From Candidatus Tectomicrobia bacterium RIFCSPLOWO2_12_FULL_69_37 (GTDB lineage: Bacteria; UBA8248), in NCBI GenBank assembly GCA_001790955.1, contig MGDP01000126.1, forward strand, positions 1-36,536: a DNA stretch of 36,536 bases, given 5' to 3'. Of this stretch, positions 1 to 9,067 are shown in pieces. A program made the translations under genes and the position numbers. The stretch's first letter is position 1. Each line of letters begins with the position of its first letter. Below the pieces are notes generated by a model. The model was not told the origin of the DNA and ran no database searches. It saw only the letters and a program-made list of their open reading frames with translations.

Positions 1-1
1 C

Positions 2-1075
2 ATGCAGATGGGCGCCACCCTCGCCGCCGAGGAGATCAACGCGGCCGGCGGCATCCTGGGCCGGCCGCTGGAGTTCCAGTTCCGCGACACCCAGGTGAAG
101 CCCGACGTCGGGGTGAAGAACGCCCGCTACTTCGTGGACGAGTGGAAGGCGGACTTCGTGGCGGGAATCGACTCAAGCGGCGTGGCGCTGGCCGTGGGCA
201 AGGTAATGCCTCAGCTCAACAAGATCCTGATGATCACCCACGGCGCCACCGAGAAGGTCAATGAGCAGCTCGTCTACAAGGAGGGCATCAAGCAGATCTT
301 CCGGATCTCGGTGCCCGTTTACCAGGATGGAATCGCCTCGGCCATGATCGCCAAGGATTTTCCGGTCAAGCGGTGGGCGACCATCTCCCCCAAGTACGAG
401 TACGGCTACACCTCCTGGGAGATGTTCAAGAAAACCCTCAAGCAGTTCCGGCCCGACGCAGAGTTCGTGGAGGAATCGTGGGCCCCTTTCGGGACGCAGG
501 ATTTCGGCCCCCACATCTCCAAGGTGATGGCCGCCAACCCGGAGGGAATCTTCACCACCGAATGGGCCGGCGAGGCCGTTTCGCTGGTGAAGCAGGCGAA
601 GCTGTTCGGGGTCTTCGGCAAGATCAAGGAATGGGTCAACCCGATGGGCGGGGCCATGGACGTGCTCGAGGGGCTGGGGAAGGATTATCCCGAGGGGCTG
701 TGGGTGAGCAGCCGCTACTGGTTCCTTTACCCCCCCACCAGCGTCAACGCGGGCTTCGTGCAGCGCTTCCACAAGCGCTGGAACCGCTACCCCCACTACT
801 CCTCCGAGACCTCCTACTCCGCCTACTGGGCGCTCAAGCAGGCCAGCGAGCGGGCGGGGAGCACCGAGACGGACAAGGTCATCAAGGCGCTCGAGGACAT
901 GACCATGATCAGCCCGGGGGGCCGGCGCTGGTTCCGTAAGGAAGACCATCAAGCCGTCTACGAGGTGCCCTGGGGGCGGACCAAGGCCGACCCCAAGTAC
1001 CCCTTCCGCATCCTGGGGGACATGAAGACGGTCCCGGCCGAGATGTACTACCGGCACCCCCCGTTCACTTCATAA
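2..1075 (+). CDS. Branched-chain amino acid-type ABC transporter substrate-binding protein (LivJ/Peripla_BP_6-like), 5' truncated by the window edge
   Basis: Translation MGATLAAEEINAAGGILGRPLEFQFRDTQ... is typical of type I periplasmic binding proteins; immediately followed by livHMGF. Confidence 0.93.
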   Translation: MQMGATLAAEEINAAGGILGRPLEFQFRDTQVKPDVGVKNARYFVDEWKADFVAGIDSSGVALAVGKVMPQLNKILMITHGATEKVNEQLVYKEGIKQIFRISVPVYQDGIASAMIAKDFPVKRWATISPKYEYGYTSWEMFKKTLKQFRPDAEFVEESWAPFGTQDFGPHISKVMAANPEGIFTTEWAGEAVSLVKQAKLFGVFGKIKEWVNPMGGAMDVLEGLGKDYPEGLWVSSRYWFLYPPTSVNAGFVQRFHKRWNRYPHYSSETSYSAYWALKQASERAGSTETDKVIKALEDMTMISPGGRRWFRKEDHQAVYEVPWGRTKADPKYPFRILGDMKTVPAEMYYRHPPFTS

Positions 1076-1097
1076 GCACTTCCCGGCAACCCGGATC

Positions 1098-1129
1098 GAG
1101 GGCCTCTTCCAGGGAAGGAAGAGGCCCTC
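1098..1129 (+). promoter_or_regulatory. Perfect 13-bp intercistronic hairpin between SBP and permease genes
   Basis: GAGGGCCTCTTCC (1098-1110), loop AGGGAA, GGAAGAGGCCCTC (1117-1129); no U-tract follows. Confidence 0.7.
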
Positions 1130-1157
1130 AGCTCCCCTGTGCGAGGAGGCCAGGAGG

Positions 1158-2021
1158 TTGCTCGAGCAATTGTTCTATCAAGGCATGATCGGGCTGAGTC
1201 TTGCCATGTTCCTGTGGCTCGTCGCCGCGGGCCTCACCCTCATCTTCGGGGTGCTCGGGGTGCTGAACTTCGCCCACGGGAGCCTCTACATGCTGGGGGC
1301 GTACCTGAGCTACAGCGCCGTGCGAATCCTGGGGTTGGACTTCTGGGTGGGGCTGGCCGTGGGCCCGCTGCTGGTGGCCCTGGCGGGCGGACTCATGGAG
1401 CGCTTCTTCATCCGCCGGGTGTATCACATCGACGAGGCCTACCAGCTTCTCCTCACCTTCGCGTTCATCCTGATCTTCGCCGACCTGGTGAAATGGGTAT
1501 GGGGCCCGATCTACCAATCAGCCCCCGTGCCGGGGGCGCTGGGGGGGGCGATCCCGATCTTCGGGCGGCCCTTCCCCGTCTACAACCTCTTCGTCATCGC
1601 CTTGGGGCCGCTGGTGGGCCTGGGCCTGTGGTTTCTGCTGGAGAAAAGCTGGTGGGGGCGCACGATCCGCGCCGCCGCCGCCGACCGCGAGATGGCGGCC
1701 GCCATCGGGGTGGACGTTCCGCGCCTGTTCACCGCGGTGTTCATGTTCGGCTCTTGGCTGGGAGGCGTGGGGGGAGCGCTGGGGATCCCCATCCGGACGG
1801 TGTCGCCGGGGATGGCGGAGGACTACATCATCCAGGCGTTCGCCGTCGCCGTCATCGGGGGGCTGGGCAACCTGAAGGGGGCCTTCTTCGGGTCCATCCT
1901 TATCGGGCTGGTGAATGCCTACGGCCACGTCTACGCCCCGGTCTTCGAGCTGGCCTTCATGTACATCCTGATGGCGGCCATCCTGCTCGTCCGCCCGCAG
2001 GGTCTTTTCGGAACCTCCTAG
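1158..2021 (+). CDS. livH: Branched-chain amino acid ABC transporter permease LivH-like (TTG start)
   Basis: Hydrophobic multi-TM; LTLIFGVLGVLNFAHGSLYMLGAYL and AVIGGLGNLKGAFFGSILIGL are LivH hallmarks. Confidence 0.95.
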   Translation: MLEQLFYQGMIGLSLAMFLWLVAAGLTLIFGVLGVLNFAHGSLYMLGAYLSYSAVRILGLDFWVGLAVGPLLVALAGGLMERFFIRRVYHIDEAYQLLLTFAFILIFADLVKWVWGPIYQSAPVPGALGGAIPIFGRPFPVYNLFVIALGPLVGLGLWFLLEKSWWGRTIRAAAADREMAAAIGVDVPRLFTAVFMFGSWLGGVGGALGIPIRTVSPGMAEDYIIQAFAVAVIGGLGNLKGAFFGSILIGLVNAYGHVYAPVFELAFMYILMAAILLVRPQGLFGTS

Positions 2022-2049
2022 CCAGGGGACGAGGAGGGAAGGAGCCCCC

Positions 2050-3012
2050 ATGCTCGCCTTGCGATGGATCTTCTGGCTGACGGCCGCCGTACTCCTGTTG
2101 TGCATCCCCCTCACAGGGGAGCGCTTCTACATCTACCTCGCCATCCAGGTTCTTGTCCTCGCCTTGTTCGCCATGGGGTTCAACCTGCTGTTCGGCTACA
2201 CGGGGCTCCTCTCCTTCGGGCACGCAGGCTTCTACGCGGCGGGCGCGTACGCGGCCGGCCTCCTGCTCATGCGCACGCCGCTCTCCCTCCTGTCAAGCAT
2301 CCTCGGCGGAGCTCTCTTCGCGGGCGCGCTGGGGGCCGTGATCGGGTTCTTCTGCGTCCGCCGCACGCGCATCTACTTCGCCATGCTCACCCTGGCCTTC
2401 GGCATGATGGTGTACGCGCTGGCCTTCGACTGGAGGTCCGTGACGGGCGGGGACGACGGGCTGATCGGCATCCCCCGCGGGGCCCTTTGGCTCCCCGGCC
2501 TGGGCGCCGTGAAGATGGACGCCCTCTGGGCCTACTACTACCTGGTCCTCGCGATCACCGCGGCCGGCGTGGGGGTGATCCACCGCGTGGTTCATTCCCC
2601 CTTCGGCCTCGTCCTCCAGGGCATCCGGGAGAATGAGAACCGGGCCGCCTTCGCGGGCGTCCCGGTGAGGCGCTACCGCTTGGCGGCCTTCGCCCTCTCC
2701 TCCTTTATCAGCGGCCTGGCAGGAGCGATGGTGGCTCCCCTCGAGAACACGGTTGCCCCCACCGTGGCCCATTGGACCAAGTCGGCCGCGCCCGTGCTGG
2801 CCACCCTCCTGGGCGGGATCCACACCTTCTCCGGCCCCATGGTCGGAGCGCTCCTCTTCTACCTGATTCAGGAGTTCATCGAGCGGCTGACGGAGTATTG
2901 GCTCCTCGGCTTCGGCTTGGTGCTGCTGATCCTGGTGCTGGGCTTCCGGGGAGGCGTGGTCGGCTACTACGAGGCGCACCTGCGGCCAGCGCTCTGGAGG
3001 CGCTTCTCTTGA
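2050..3012 (+). CDS. livM: Branched-chain amino acid ABC transporter permease LivM-like
   Basis: GFNLLFGYTGLLSFGHAGFYAAGAYAAG and IRENENRAAFAGVPVRRYRLAAFALSSFISGLAGA. Confidence 0.95.
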   Translation: MLALRWIFWLTAAVLLLCIPLTGERFYIYLAIQVLVLALFAMGFNLLFGYTGLLSFGHAGFYAAGAYAAGLLLMRTPLSLLSSILGGALFAGALGAVIGFFCVRRTRIYFAMLTLAFGMMVYALAFDWRSVTGGDDGLIGIPRGALWLPGLGAVKMDALWAYYYLVLAITAAGVGVIHRVVHSPFGLVLQGIRENENRAAFAGVPVRRYRLAAFALSSFISGLAGAMVAPLENTVAPTVAHWTKSAAPVLATLLGGIHTFSGPMVGALLFYLIQEFIERLTEYWLLGFGLVLLILVLGFRGGVVGYYEAHLRPALWRRFS

Positions 3013-3779
3013 CGGGCGCCGGCCATCCCGATTTGCTCCGGACGGAGGGGCTTCGCAAGCACTTCGGCGAGGTGCGCGCCGTCGACGGCGTGGACCTGGA
3101 TTTGAAAGAGGGTGTGCTGACCGCCGTCATCGGCCCCAACGGCGCCGGGAAGACCACGTTCATCAACCTCCTCTCCGGCAACCTCTTTCCCGATGCGGGG
3201 CGGATCTTCTTCCTGGGCGAGGAGATCACGCGGCTTCCCGTCCATCTGCGCGTGCGCCGCGGCCTGGGACGCTCCTTTCAGATCACCAACGTCTTCCCCC
3301 AGCTCACGGTCTCACGGAACATCCAGCTCCCCCTCCTGAGCTGCCTCGGCACCGCCTGGCGCTTCTGGAAGGCCGTGGACGCGAGCGAGGAGATCCACCG
3401 GAGGACGGAAATGATTCTGGCTGAAGCCGGCTTGGAGGAGAAGGCGCATCTTCCCGCCTGCATCCTCTCGCACGGCGACCAGCGGCTGCTGGAGGTGGGG
3501 ATCGCATTGGCGGCTAAGCCGCGCCTGATCCTCCTGGACGAGCCCACCGCCGGGATGAACCCCGCCGAGCGCTCCCGCATCCTGAAGCTGATCGCCGACC
3601 TCAGCGCGGCGCGGCGGACCACCTTCGTGCTCATCGAGCACGACATGGACGTGGTCTTTTCCCTGGCGCAGCAGATCGTCGTCCTCCACCAGGGGCGGAT
3701 TCTCGCGCGCGGCACACCCTCCGTCATCCGCGAAGATGCGCGCGTCCGCGATATTTACCTCGGGGGAGAGATCGCGTGA
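3009..3779 (+). CDS. livG: Branched-chain amino acid ABC transporter ATP-binding protein LivG-like (TTG start overlapping the livM stop)
   Basis: Walker A GPNGAGKTT, LSHGDQRLLEVGIALAAKPRLILLDEPTAGMNPAE; start inferred from the TTGA overlap, shorter than the listed ORF 2772..3779. Confidence 0.93.
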   Translation: MTGAGHPDLLRTEGLRKHFGEVRAVDGVDLDLKEGVLTAVIGPNGAGKTTFINLLSGNLFPDAGRIFFLGEEITRLPVHLRVRRGLGRSFQITNVFPQLTVSRNIQLPLLSCLGTAWRFWKAVDASEEIHRRTEMILAEAGLEEKAHLPACILSHGDQRLLEVGIALAAKPRLILLDEPTAGMNPAERSRILKLIADLSAARRTTFVLIEHDMDVVFSLAQQIVVLHQGRILARGTPSVIREDARVRDIYLGGEIA

Positions 3780-4480
3780 TCCTCAGGGCGGAGAGCATCA
3801 ACACCTACTACGGCGCGAGCCACGTCCTGCGGGACGTCAGCCTGGCGGTCGACCGGGGGGAGGTGGTGTGCCTCCTGGGGCGGAACGGCGTCGGCAAGAC
3901 CACCACCCTGCGCAGCATTATGGGGCTGACGCCCCCGCGCAGCGGCCGGATCTTCCTCATGGAGCGGGACATCTCCGGCCTCCCCCCCCACCAGGTGGCC
4001 CGCAGCGGGGTGGGCTATGTCCCCGACGACCGCCGCGTCTTTCCCGATCTGACCGTGGAGGAGAACCTCGAGCTGGCGCACCGGTTCTCAGGCAGGCAAG
4101 ACGGGGCATGGACGCTGGGAAAGGTGCTCGACCTTCTGCCGGCCCTGCGGAGCCTGAGCCCCCGGCGCGGGCGGCACCTCAGCGGGGGCGAGCAGAAGAT
4201 GCTCTCCATCGGGCGCGCCCTGATGACCAACCCCTCCCTCCTGCTCCTCGACGAGCCCTCCGAGGGGCTCAGCCCGCTCGTGGTGAAGGGCCTCGTCGAG
4301 ATCATCCGCACCATCCGGGAAGAGAAAGTGACCATCCTGATGGCGGACCAGAACCTCAAGTTCTCCCGCCTGGTGGCGGACCGGGCCTACATCCTGGAGA
4401 AGGGCGCCGTCCAGCACGCGGGGACGCTGGACGAGATCTACGCCGACGAGGAGATCGTGCGCCGCTACCTGGCGATTTGA
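3776..4480 (+). CDS. livF: Branched-chain amino acid ABC transporter ATP-binding protein LivF-like
   Basis: LGRNGVGKTTTLRSIMGL, LSGGEQKMLSIGRALMTNPSLLLLDEPSEGLSP; 4-nt overlap with livG. Confidence 0.95.
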   Translation: MILRAESINTYYGASHVLRDVSLAVDRGEVVCLLGRNGVGKTTTLRSIMGLTPPRSGRIFLMERDISGLPPHQVARSGVGYVPDDRRVFPDLTVEENLELAHRFSGRQDGAWTLGKVLDLLPALRSLSPRRGRHLSGGEQKMLSIGRALMTNPSLLLLDEPSEGLSPLVVKGLVEIIRTIREEKVTILMADQNLKFSRLVADRAYILEKGAVQHAGTLDEIYADEEIVRRYLAI

Positions 4481-4725
4481 AATCCATCCCGGCGGGACGG
4501 CGTTTCTCCTCCCGCGCGTCCTCTCCCGCTGGTGAGGAGAATGCGCTCCCCGGCCCGCCCAAAATCCCAACGCGCCCTGAGCGGCCCGGCCATAATCTTG
4601 CCAGGGCGTTCCATCGAACCGTTCTTGGCAGGGGACCGCTCCAGCTCATCTACCCGATACAAAATGCGGCATCGCCCGGATATCCCCGGGGGGTGCCGGA
4701 ATGCCAAAGGCGGACCGCCGCGCCG

Positions 4726-5643
4726 TCAGACGCGGGAGATCGTGCTCGCGTCGGCGACTCCCGGCGCGCGGGGCGTTTGAGGCAGGGAAGCCGCCCCGGG
4801 CCTTGGGGACCACGGCCCCCGGGCCAGGAACCGCGCCCTCCCCAGGCCCTCGACCTCGATTTCCATCGCGTCCCCGTCGCGCAGGCCCTTGCGGCCCGCG
4901 TGGTAGGTTCCGGTGGCGATGACGTCTCCCGGCTCGAGCCGGACGAAGCGGCTCAGCCAGGCTACCTGGGGGGGGATCTTATGGGCCATATACGCGGTGC
5001 TGAAATCCTGGGCGGTCTCCCCGTTCACCCAGGACCTCACCCGGAGCCTGTGGGGATCGGGAACCTCGTCCTTCGTGGTGATCCACGGGCCGCAGGGGCC
5101 GTGGGTGGCCTGGCCCTTGGTCAGGAAGCGGGTGTAGCGCGTGATACCCCGGACCGAGATGTCGAGGAAGGGCACGTAGCCGAAGATGCAGTCCATCCCC
5201 TCTTCCGCCCGGACGTTCCTCGCCGCCTTCCCGATGACGAAGGCCAGCTCCGCCTCGGTCTGGTACTCGGTGACCCCGGGGATGTCAGGCAGCTCGATGG
5301 TTCCCTCCGGCCCCAGGAGGGAGGGATCCTTGTAGAAGAACTCGAGGGGCAGGGCGTCCGGGGAGCGGCCGGGCTGATCCACGTAGTTCAGGAAGGCGCC
5401 CAGGCACTTGCCCGGGCGAGGGATCGGCGCGAGGAGCCGGACGCTCTCCAGGGGGACGCCCCGCTCGCGGGCGGCGATCCGCTCGAATTCTCCCCGGCAC
5501 CGGTCGAATTCCTCGATCACTTCCTCCATGACCCTCTGCGGGCCTTTCGATTCCCTATGTTCGATGGCGGCGCTCACGTCGACGACGCGGCTCCCCTCCT
5601 TCAGCACGCCCACTCGGTCGTCATCGAAGCGGAGAATTTTCAC
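4726..5643 (-). CDS. Fumarylacetoacetate hydrolase family protein
   Basis: GVTEYQTEAELAFVIGKAARNVRAEEGMDCIFGYVPFLDISVR...GDVIATGTYHAGRKGLRDGD; GTG start with upstream GAGGA. Confidence 0.9.
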   Translation of the reverse strand: MKILRFDDDRVGVLKEGSRVVDVSAAIEHRESKGPQRVMEEVIEEFDRCRGEFERIAARERGVPLESVRLLAPIPRPGKCLGAFLNYVDQPGRSPDALPLEFFYKDPSLLGPEGTIELPDIPGVTEYQTEAELAFVIGKAARNVRAEEGMDCIFGYVPFLDISVRGITRYTRFLTKGQATHGPCGPWITTKDEVPDPHRLRVRSWVNGETAQDFSTAYMAHKIPPQVAWLSRFVRLEPGDVIATGTYHAGRKGLRDGDAMEIEVEGLGRARFLARGPWSPRPGAASLPQTPRAPGVADASTISRV

Positions 5644-5726
5644 GGCGAAGCATCCTCATCGGGAAAAGATTCGTAAGGGAGTCCCGCAGCCACCTCTCTG
5701 CGTGACCCATGCGACCCCCCAACCCT

Positions 5727-6641
5727 TCAATCCAGCCCAAGCACCTTGGCCGGGCTGGTCCTGATCATGAGGTCGATATCCTTCCGGGGAACTCCCAGGT
5801 GCATGAGCATGTTGGCGAAGACGCGCATCCCCTCGGCCGGCGCAGGAGCAAGGTGGTTCCCTCCGTCCGTGATGAGGGTGCAGTGCTCCGCCCCGATCGT
5901 TTTGATGATGTCGGCGGCCTCCCTGGGGTGTCTGGCGCCGAAAAGGGGATTGACCGCGTTGAAGGAGATGTTCAGGTACACGCCCATGTCGGCCATGGTC
6001 TTCATCTTGTCCACGGTGAACGATTCGGGGCTGCCGTTCGGGTGCTCGACCATGCACCGTTCGGGCTTCACCCCCATCGTGATCGCCTTCCGGAACAGGC
6101 CGATGGTCTCGTCCGCGGAGAGATGGCCGTTCGACAGAACCAGATCGTATTTCCTGACGGCCTCGATGATACGGAAAAGGTCGTCCTTCAGCTCCTTCGT
6201 CCCCGGGTTGTAGATGTCGATGGGGTCGTAGCCCTCGGTTCCGAAGAGGAAATGCGTGAAAAGGTGCCCCCTCGGCTTGCTGTGCTGGAAGACGGAGTCC
6301 ATCGTCGGCATCTGGATGACCTTGACGCCCTCCTCGACCGACATCATGACGCACCGGTAATTCAGCCCCCCGCAGGGGTGGTTGCAGGCATGGAGGGCGA
6401 AAAGCTCGATTCCGGGCACGGCTCTCCGGGTCAGGAGGGCCTTATGCGTCGTGGGGCGGAAGTGGTCCTTGAACACGATCGCGCGCATCCCCATTTCCAC
6501 CGCCAGACGGGCGATGTCGATGGTGTCGCCCCAGCGCTCCACGCAATCCGGCCCGGAATGGATGTGAAGGTCGATGGCCCCCTCGAGGAGATCGCTGAGT
6601 TTCATGGTGGAGGAGTGCACGAAGGCCGGCATGGTTTCCAT
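5727..6641 (-). CDS. DUF6282-like putative metal-dependent hydrolase (PHP/amidohydrolase-like)
   Basis: AIDLHIHSGPDCVERWGDTIDIARLAVEMGMRAIVFKDHF; HxH motif, conserved His/Asp; family name from memory. Confidence 0.75.
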   Translation of the reverse strand: METMPAFVHSSTMKLSDLLEGAIDLHIHSGPDCVERWGDTIDIARLAVEMGMRAIVFKDHFRPTTHKALLTRRAVPGIELFALHACNHPCGGLNYRCVMMSVEEGVKVIQMPTMDSVFQHSKPRGHLFTHFLFGTEGYDPIDIYNPGTKELKDDLFRIIEAVRKYDLVLSNGHLSADETIGLFRKAITMGVKPERCMVEHPNGSPESFTVDKMKTMADMGVYLNISFNAVNPLFGARHPREAADIIKTIGAEHCTLITDGGNHLAPAPAEGMRVFANMLMHLGVPRKDIDLMIRTSPAKVLGLD

Positions 6642-6836
6642 ATGTTGCCCTCAGGACGGGGAAAGAAGGGTGCCGCCGGGCGTCCCGGAATCGGGGGCTC
6701 ATCCCACTTCCGAATCTCCCTCTTCAAGCTGGCACCGGATCAACACAGGCCCAGATGATGGATGCGCCCCACCCCTTGCATCCAGGCACCCAACCGAAAC
6801 CCACAGGGGATTCGAATTGCCGCGATCAAAGCGGGA

Positions 6837-7826
6837 TCAAAACTTCAGCACCACCTTCCCGAGCACCTTCCCGCTCTGAAGCAGGGCGTGGGCTTCGTTC
6901 GCCTCATCGAGGGGGAAGACGCGGCCGACGCGCATCCGGAACCTCCCCTCCCGCAGCAGGGGCGAGAAGCGGCGGATCAGGTCCGGAAGCCTGGGGAACA
7001 GATGCGCGAAGACGATTCCGTGGGCGGCCGCGTTCTTTTCCATCAGGGACTGCACGCGGAAGTTCGCCTCGGCCAGCTCCTTGCCGATCCCGACCCCGAC
7101 GATCACGATGCGTCCGTTCACGCAGATCGCTTCCAGGTCCTTCTTGAAATTCTCGATCGCGGAAATCTCGACGATGGCGTCCGCCCCCCGCCCTCCGGTG
7201 AGCTCCAGGCAACGCGCCGCAAAGTCCTCCTCCCGGTAGTTGATGGCCTCATCGGCCCCGGCGGATTTGCAGAAATCCGCCTTTTCCTTTGAGCTCACCG
7301 TGGCGAGCACCCGGCAGCCCAACCGCTTCGCCAGCTGAATCGCGGCGTTTCCGACTCCGCCGGCGCCGCCGTGAATGAGCACCGTTTCGCCTGCTCCGAC
7401 CCTCGCCGTATAGACGAGCGCGTTCCAGGCCGTGAAAAAGGGAGAGGGGAGCGCCGCGCCCTCCTCGTAGCCGTAAGGCTCGGGAAGCTCCCCCACCCAG
7501 GCCGCCTTCGCCACCACGAGGCTCGCGTAGCTGTTGAAGGCGATCCCGAACACCCGCTGGCCGATTTTGAACCCGCCCGCGTCCGGGCCGATCGCGACGA
7601 CCTCCCCCGCGATGTTGTCCCCGGGGATGTAGGGAAGCGTGAGGAGCTTGGCGCGGCGGGAGTCCCCGATGCGCGTGATCAGGTCGACGGGGTTCACCGC
7701 AGCGGCTTTCGCGCGCAGGAGGAGCTCCCCCGGCCCCGGCGCCGGATCCTCCACCTCATCCACCTGCATGGGATGAGAAAGGCCGAACCGATGAACCCTG
7801 ACCGCTTTCATCGCCGCCCCCCGCAT
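6837..7826 (-). CDS. MDR family NADPH:quinone oxidoreductase / zinc-less alcohol dehydrogenase
   Basis: GDNIAGEVVAIGPDAGGFKIGQRVFG, VLIHGGAGGVGNAAIQLAKRLGCRVLATVSS, GKVLGKVVLKF C-terminus. Confidence 0.93.
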   Translation of the reverse strand: MRGAAMKAVRVHRFGLSHPMQVDEVEDPAPGPGELLLRAKAAAVNPVDLITRIGDSRRAKLLTLPYIPGDNIAGEVVAIGPDAGGFKIGQRVFGIAFNSYASLVVAKAAWVGELPEPYGYEEGAALPSPFFTAWNALVYTARVGAGETVLIHGGAGGVGNAAIQLAKRLGCRVLATVSSKEKADFCKSAGADEAINYREEDFAARCLELTGGRGADAIVEISAIENFKKDLEAICVNGRIVIVGVGIGKELAEANFRVQSLMEKNAAAHGIVFAHLFPRLPDLIRRFSPLLREGRFRMRVGRVFPLDEANEAHALLQSGKVLGKVVLKF

Positions 7827-7951
7827 CCAGGTTGCCGGCGGATTCAGATTGCCGGCCGGCGCCGATGCCCCTATATTTCCAGTGAAAATTTCTCCGGCGG
7901 GCGCACTCTATTGAGACGGCCAGCAGGCTGTCAACTTCCGGGAGCCATCCG

Positions 7952-8719
7952 ATGACGGGCAAAGCGCTTGAAGGCCAGAGGGCAATCGTGACGGGAGGTT
8001 CGGCGGGGATCGGAGCGGCCATCGCCTGCCGGTTCGCCGGCGAGGGGGCGTCGATCTGGGCGGCCGGGGGGAGCGACGAGGAGGGACTCCGGAAGACCAT
8101 CGACGCCTGCGCGAAGGCCGGCGTGAAGGCGGGGGGCAAGTGCTATGACCTGGCGAAGGCGCCGCAGGCGGCCAGCGTCGTCCGGGACGGCGCCGGCTTC
8201 CTGGGCGGGGTGGACATCCTCGTGAACTGCGCGGGCGCGCGCCTCATCAAGCCCTTCCTCGAAACGACGGACGAGGACGTGGATCTTCTCTTCGAGGTGA
8301 ACGCCAAGGCGGCCTACCTCGCGTCCCGGGAGGCGGCCCGCCTCATGGTCTCACAGGGGGGCGGCCGCATCCTCATGATCGGCTCCATATACGGCGAGCG
8401 GGGCGCCAAGAATTTTTCCCTGTACTGCGCGACGAAGTGCTCCATGCACAACCTCGCCCGCGCCATGGCGGTTGAGTTGGGCCCGCAGGGGGTCCGGGTG
8501 AACTGCCTCATGCCGGGGCTCACCGTCAGCGACCGGGTGGCCAAGAACCTCAGCCGCCTGGGAGATGAACACGTCGCGCAAAGGAAAGAAACGATTCCCA
8601 ACCGGAGGTTCGGCACGCCCGGAGAGATGGCGGACGTCGCCCTCTTCCTGGTCTCGAAGCCGAACGATTTCATGAACGGTGCCATGATCTCGAGCGACGG
8701 CGGCTGGATGGCCGGCTAG
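7952..8719 (+). CDS. SDR family oxidoreductase
   Basis: VTGGSAGIGAAIA, DILVNCAGA, YCATKCSMHNLARAMAVELGPQGVRVNCLMPG. Confidence 0.93.
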   Translation: MTGKALEGQRAIVTGGSAGIGAAIACRFAGEGASIWAAGGSDEEGLRKTIDACAKAGVKAGGKCYDLAKAPQAASVVRDGAGFLGGVDILVNCAGARLIKPFLETTDEDVDLLFEVNAKAAYLASREAARLMVSQGGGRILMIGSIYGERGAKNFSLYCATKCSMHNLARAMAVELGPQGVRVNCLMPGLTVSDRVAKNLSRLGDEHVAQRKETIPNRRFGTPGEMADVALFLVSKPNDFMNGAMISSDGGWMAG

Positions 8720-8839
8720 GCTTTCTTCGGCTGGGCTCCCGGGGGCGGGACTGCCGGAAAGGAGGAGGCCCCTGCGCTCCGGGTGCGCGCGTCCGTAGTA
8801 CCCCAAGAGAGAAAACCGGGCGTTTCCTCCAATTTTGCC

Positions 8840-8895
8840 CTATTGACCTACCAATAGTACCTTCTATTGACACAATCGACCTTCTGGTCTTAAAT
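8840..8895 (+). promoter_or_regulatory. Candidate sigma70-type promoter with overlapping inverted/direct repeats
   Basis: TTGACA (8867-8872), 17-nt spacer, TTAAAT (8890-8895); CTATTG(8840)...CAATAG(8852) inverted repeat and second CTATTGAC at 8864. Confidence 0.55.
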
Positions 8896-9067
8896 TCACC
8901 CCATAGCATTGTCGTGGAGGTTTCCCCCTCAGAGGGTCGGCTTCCGGCTCGTGGACTCAAGGGACGAGGCCCCCCTTGCGCCTCCTCCCAGGGGACAAGA
9001 CCTCTTCCGGGTTTCTGCCATGGAATGCAGGCGTCGGGATCTTTGCTGGCCAGGGGGAGGGGTTCCC

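Noticed and set aside
4481-4725. TTCTCCTC…GAGGAGAA hairpin (4504-4541) as terminator of the Liv operon
   Set aside because: 22-nt loop and no U-tract; too weak to call, although some termination between these convergent genes is expected.
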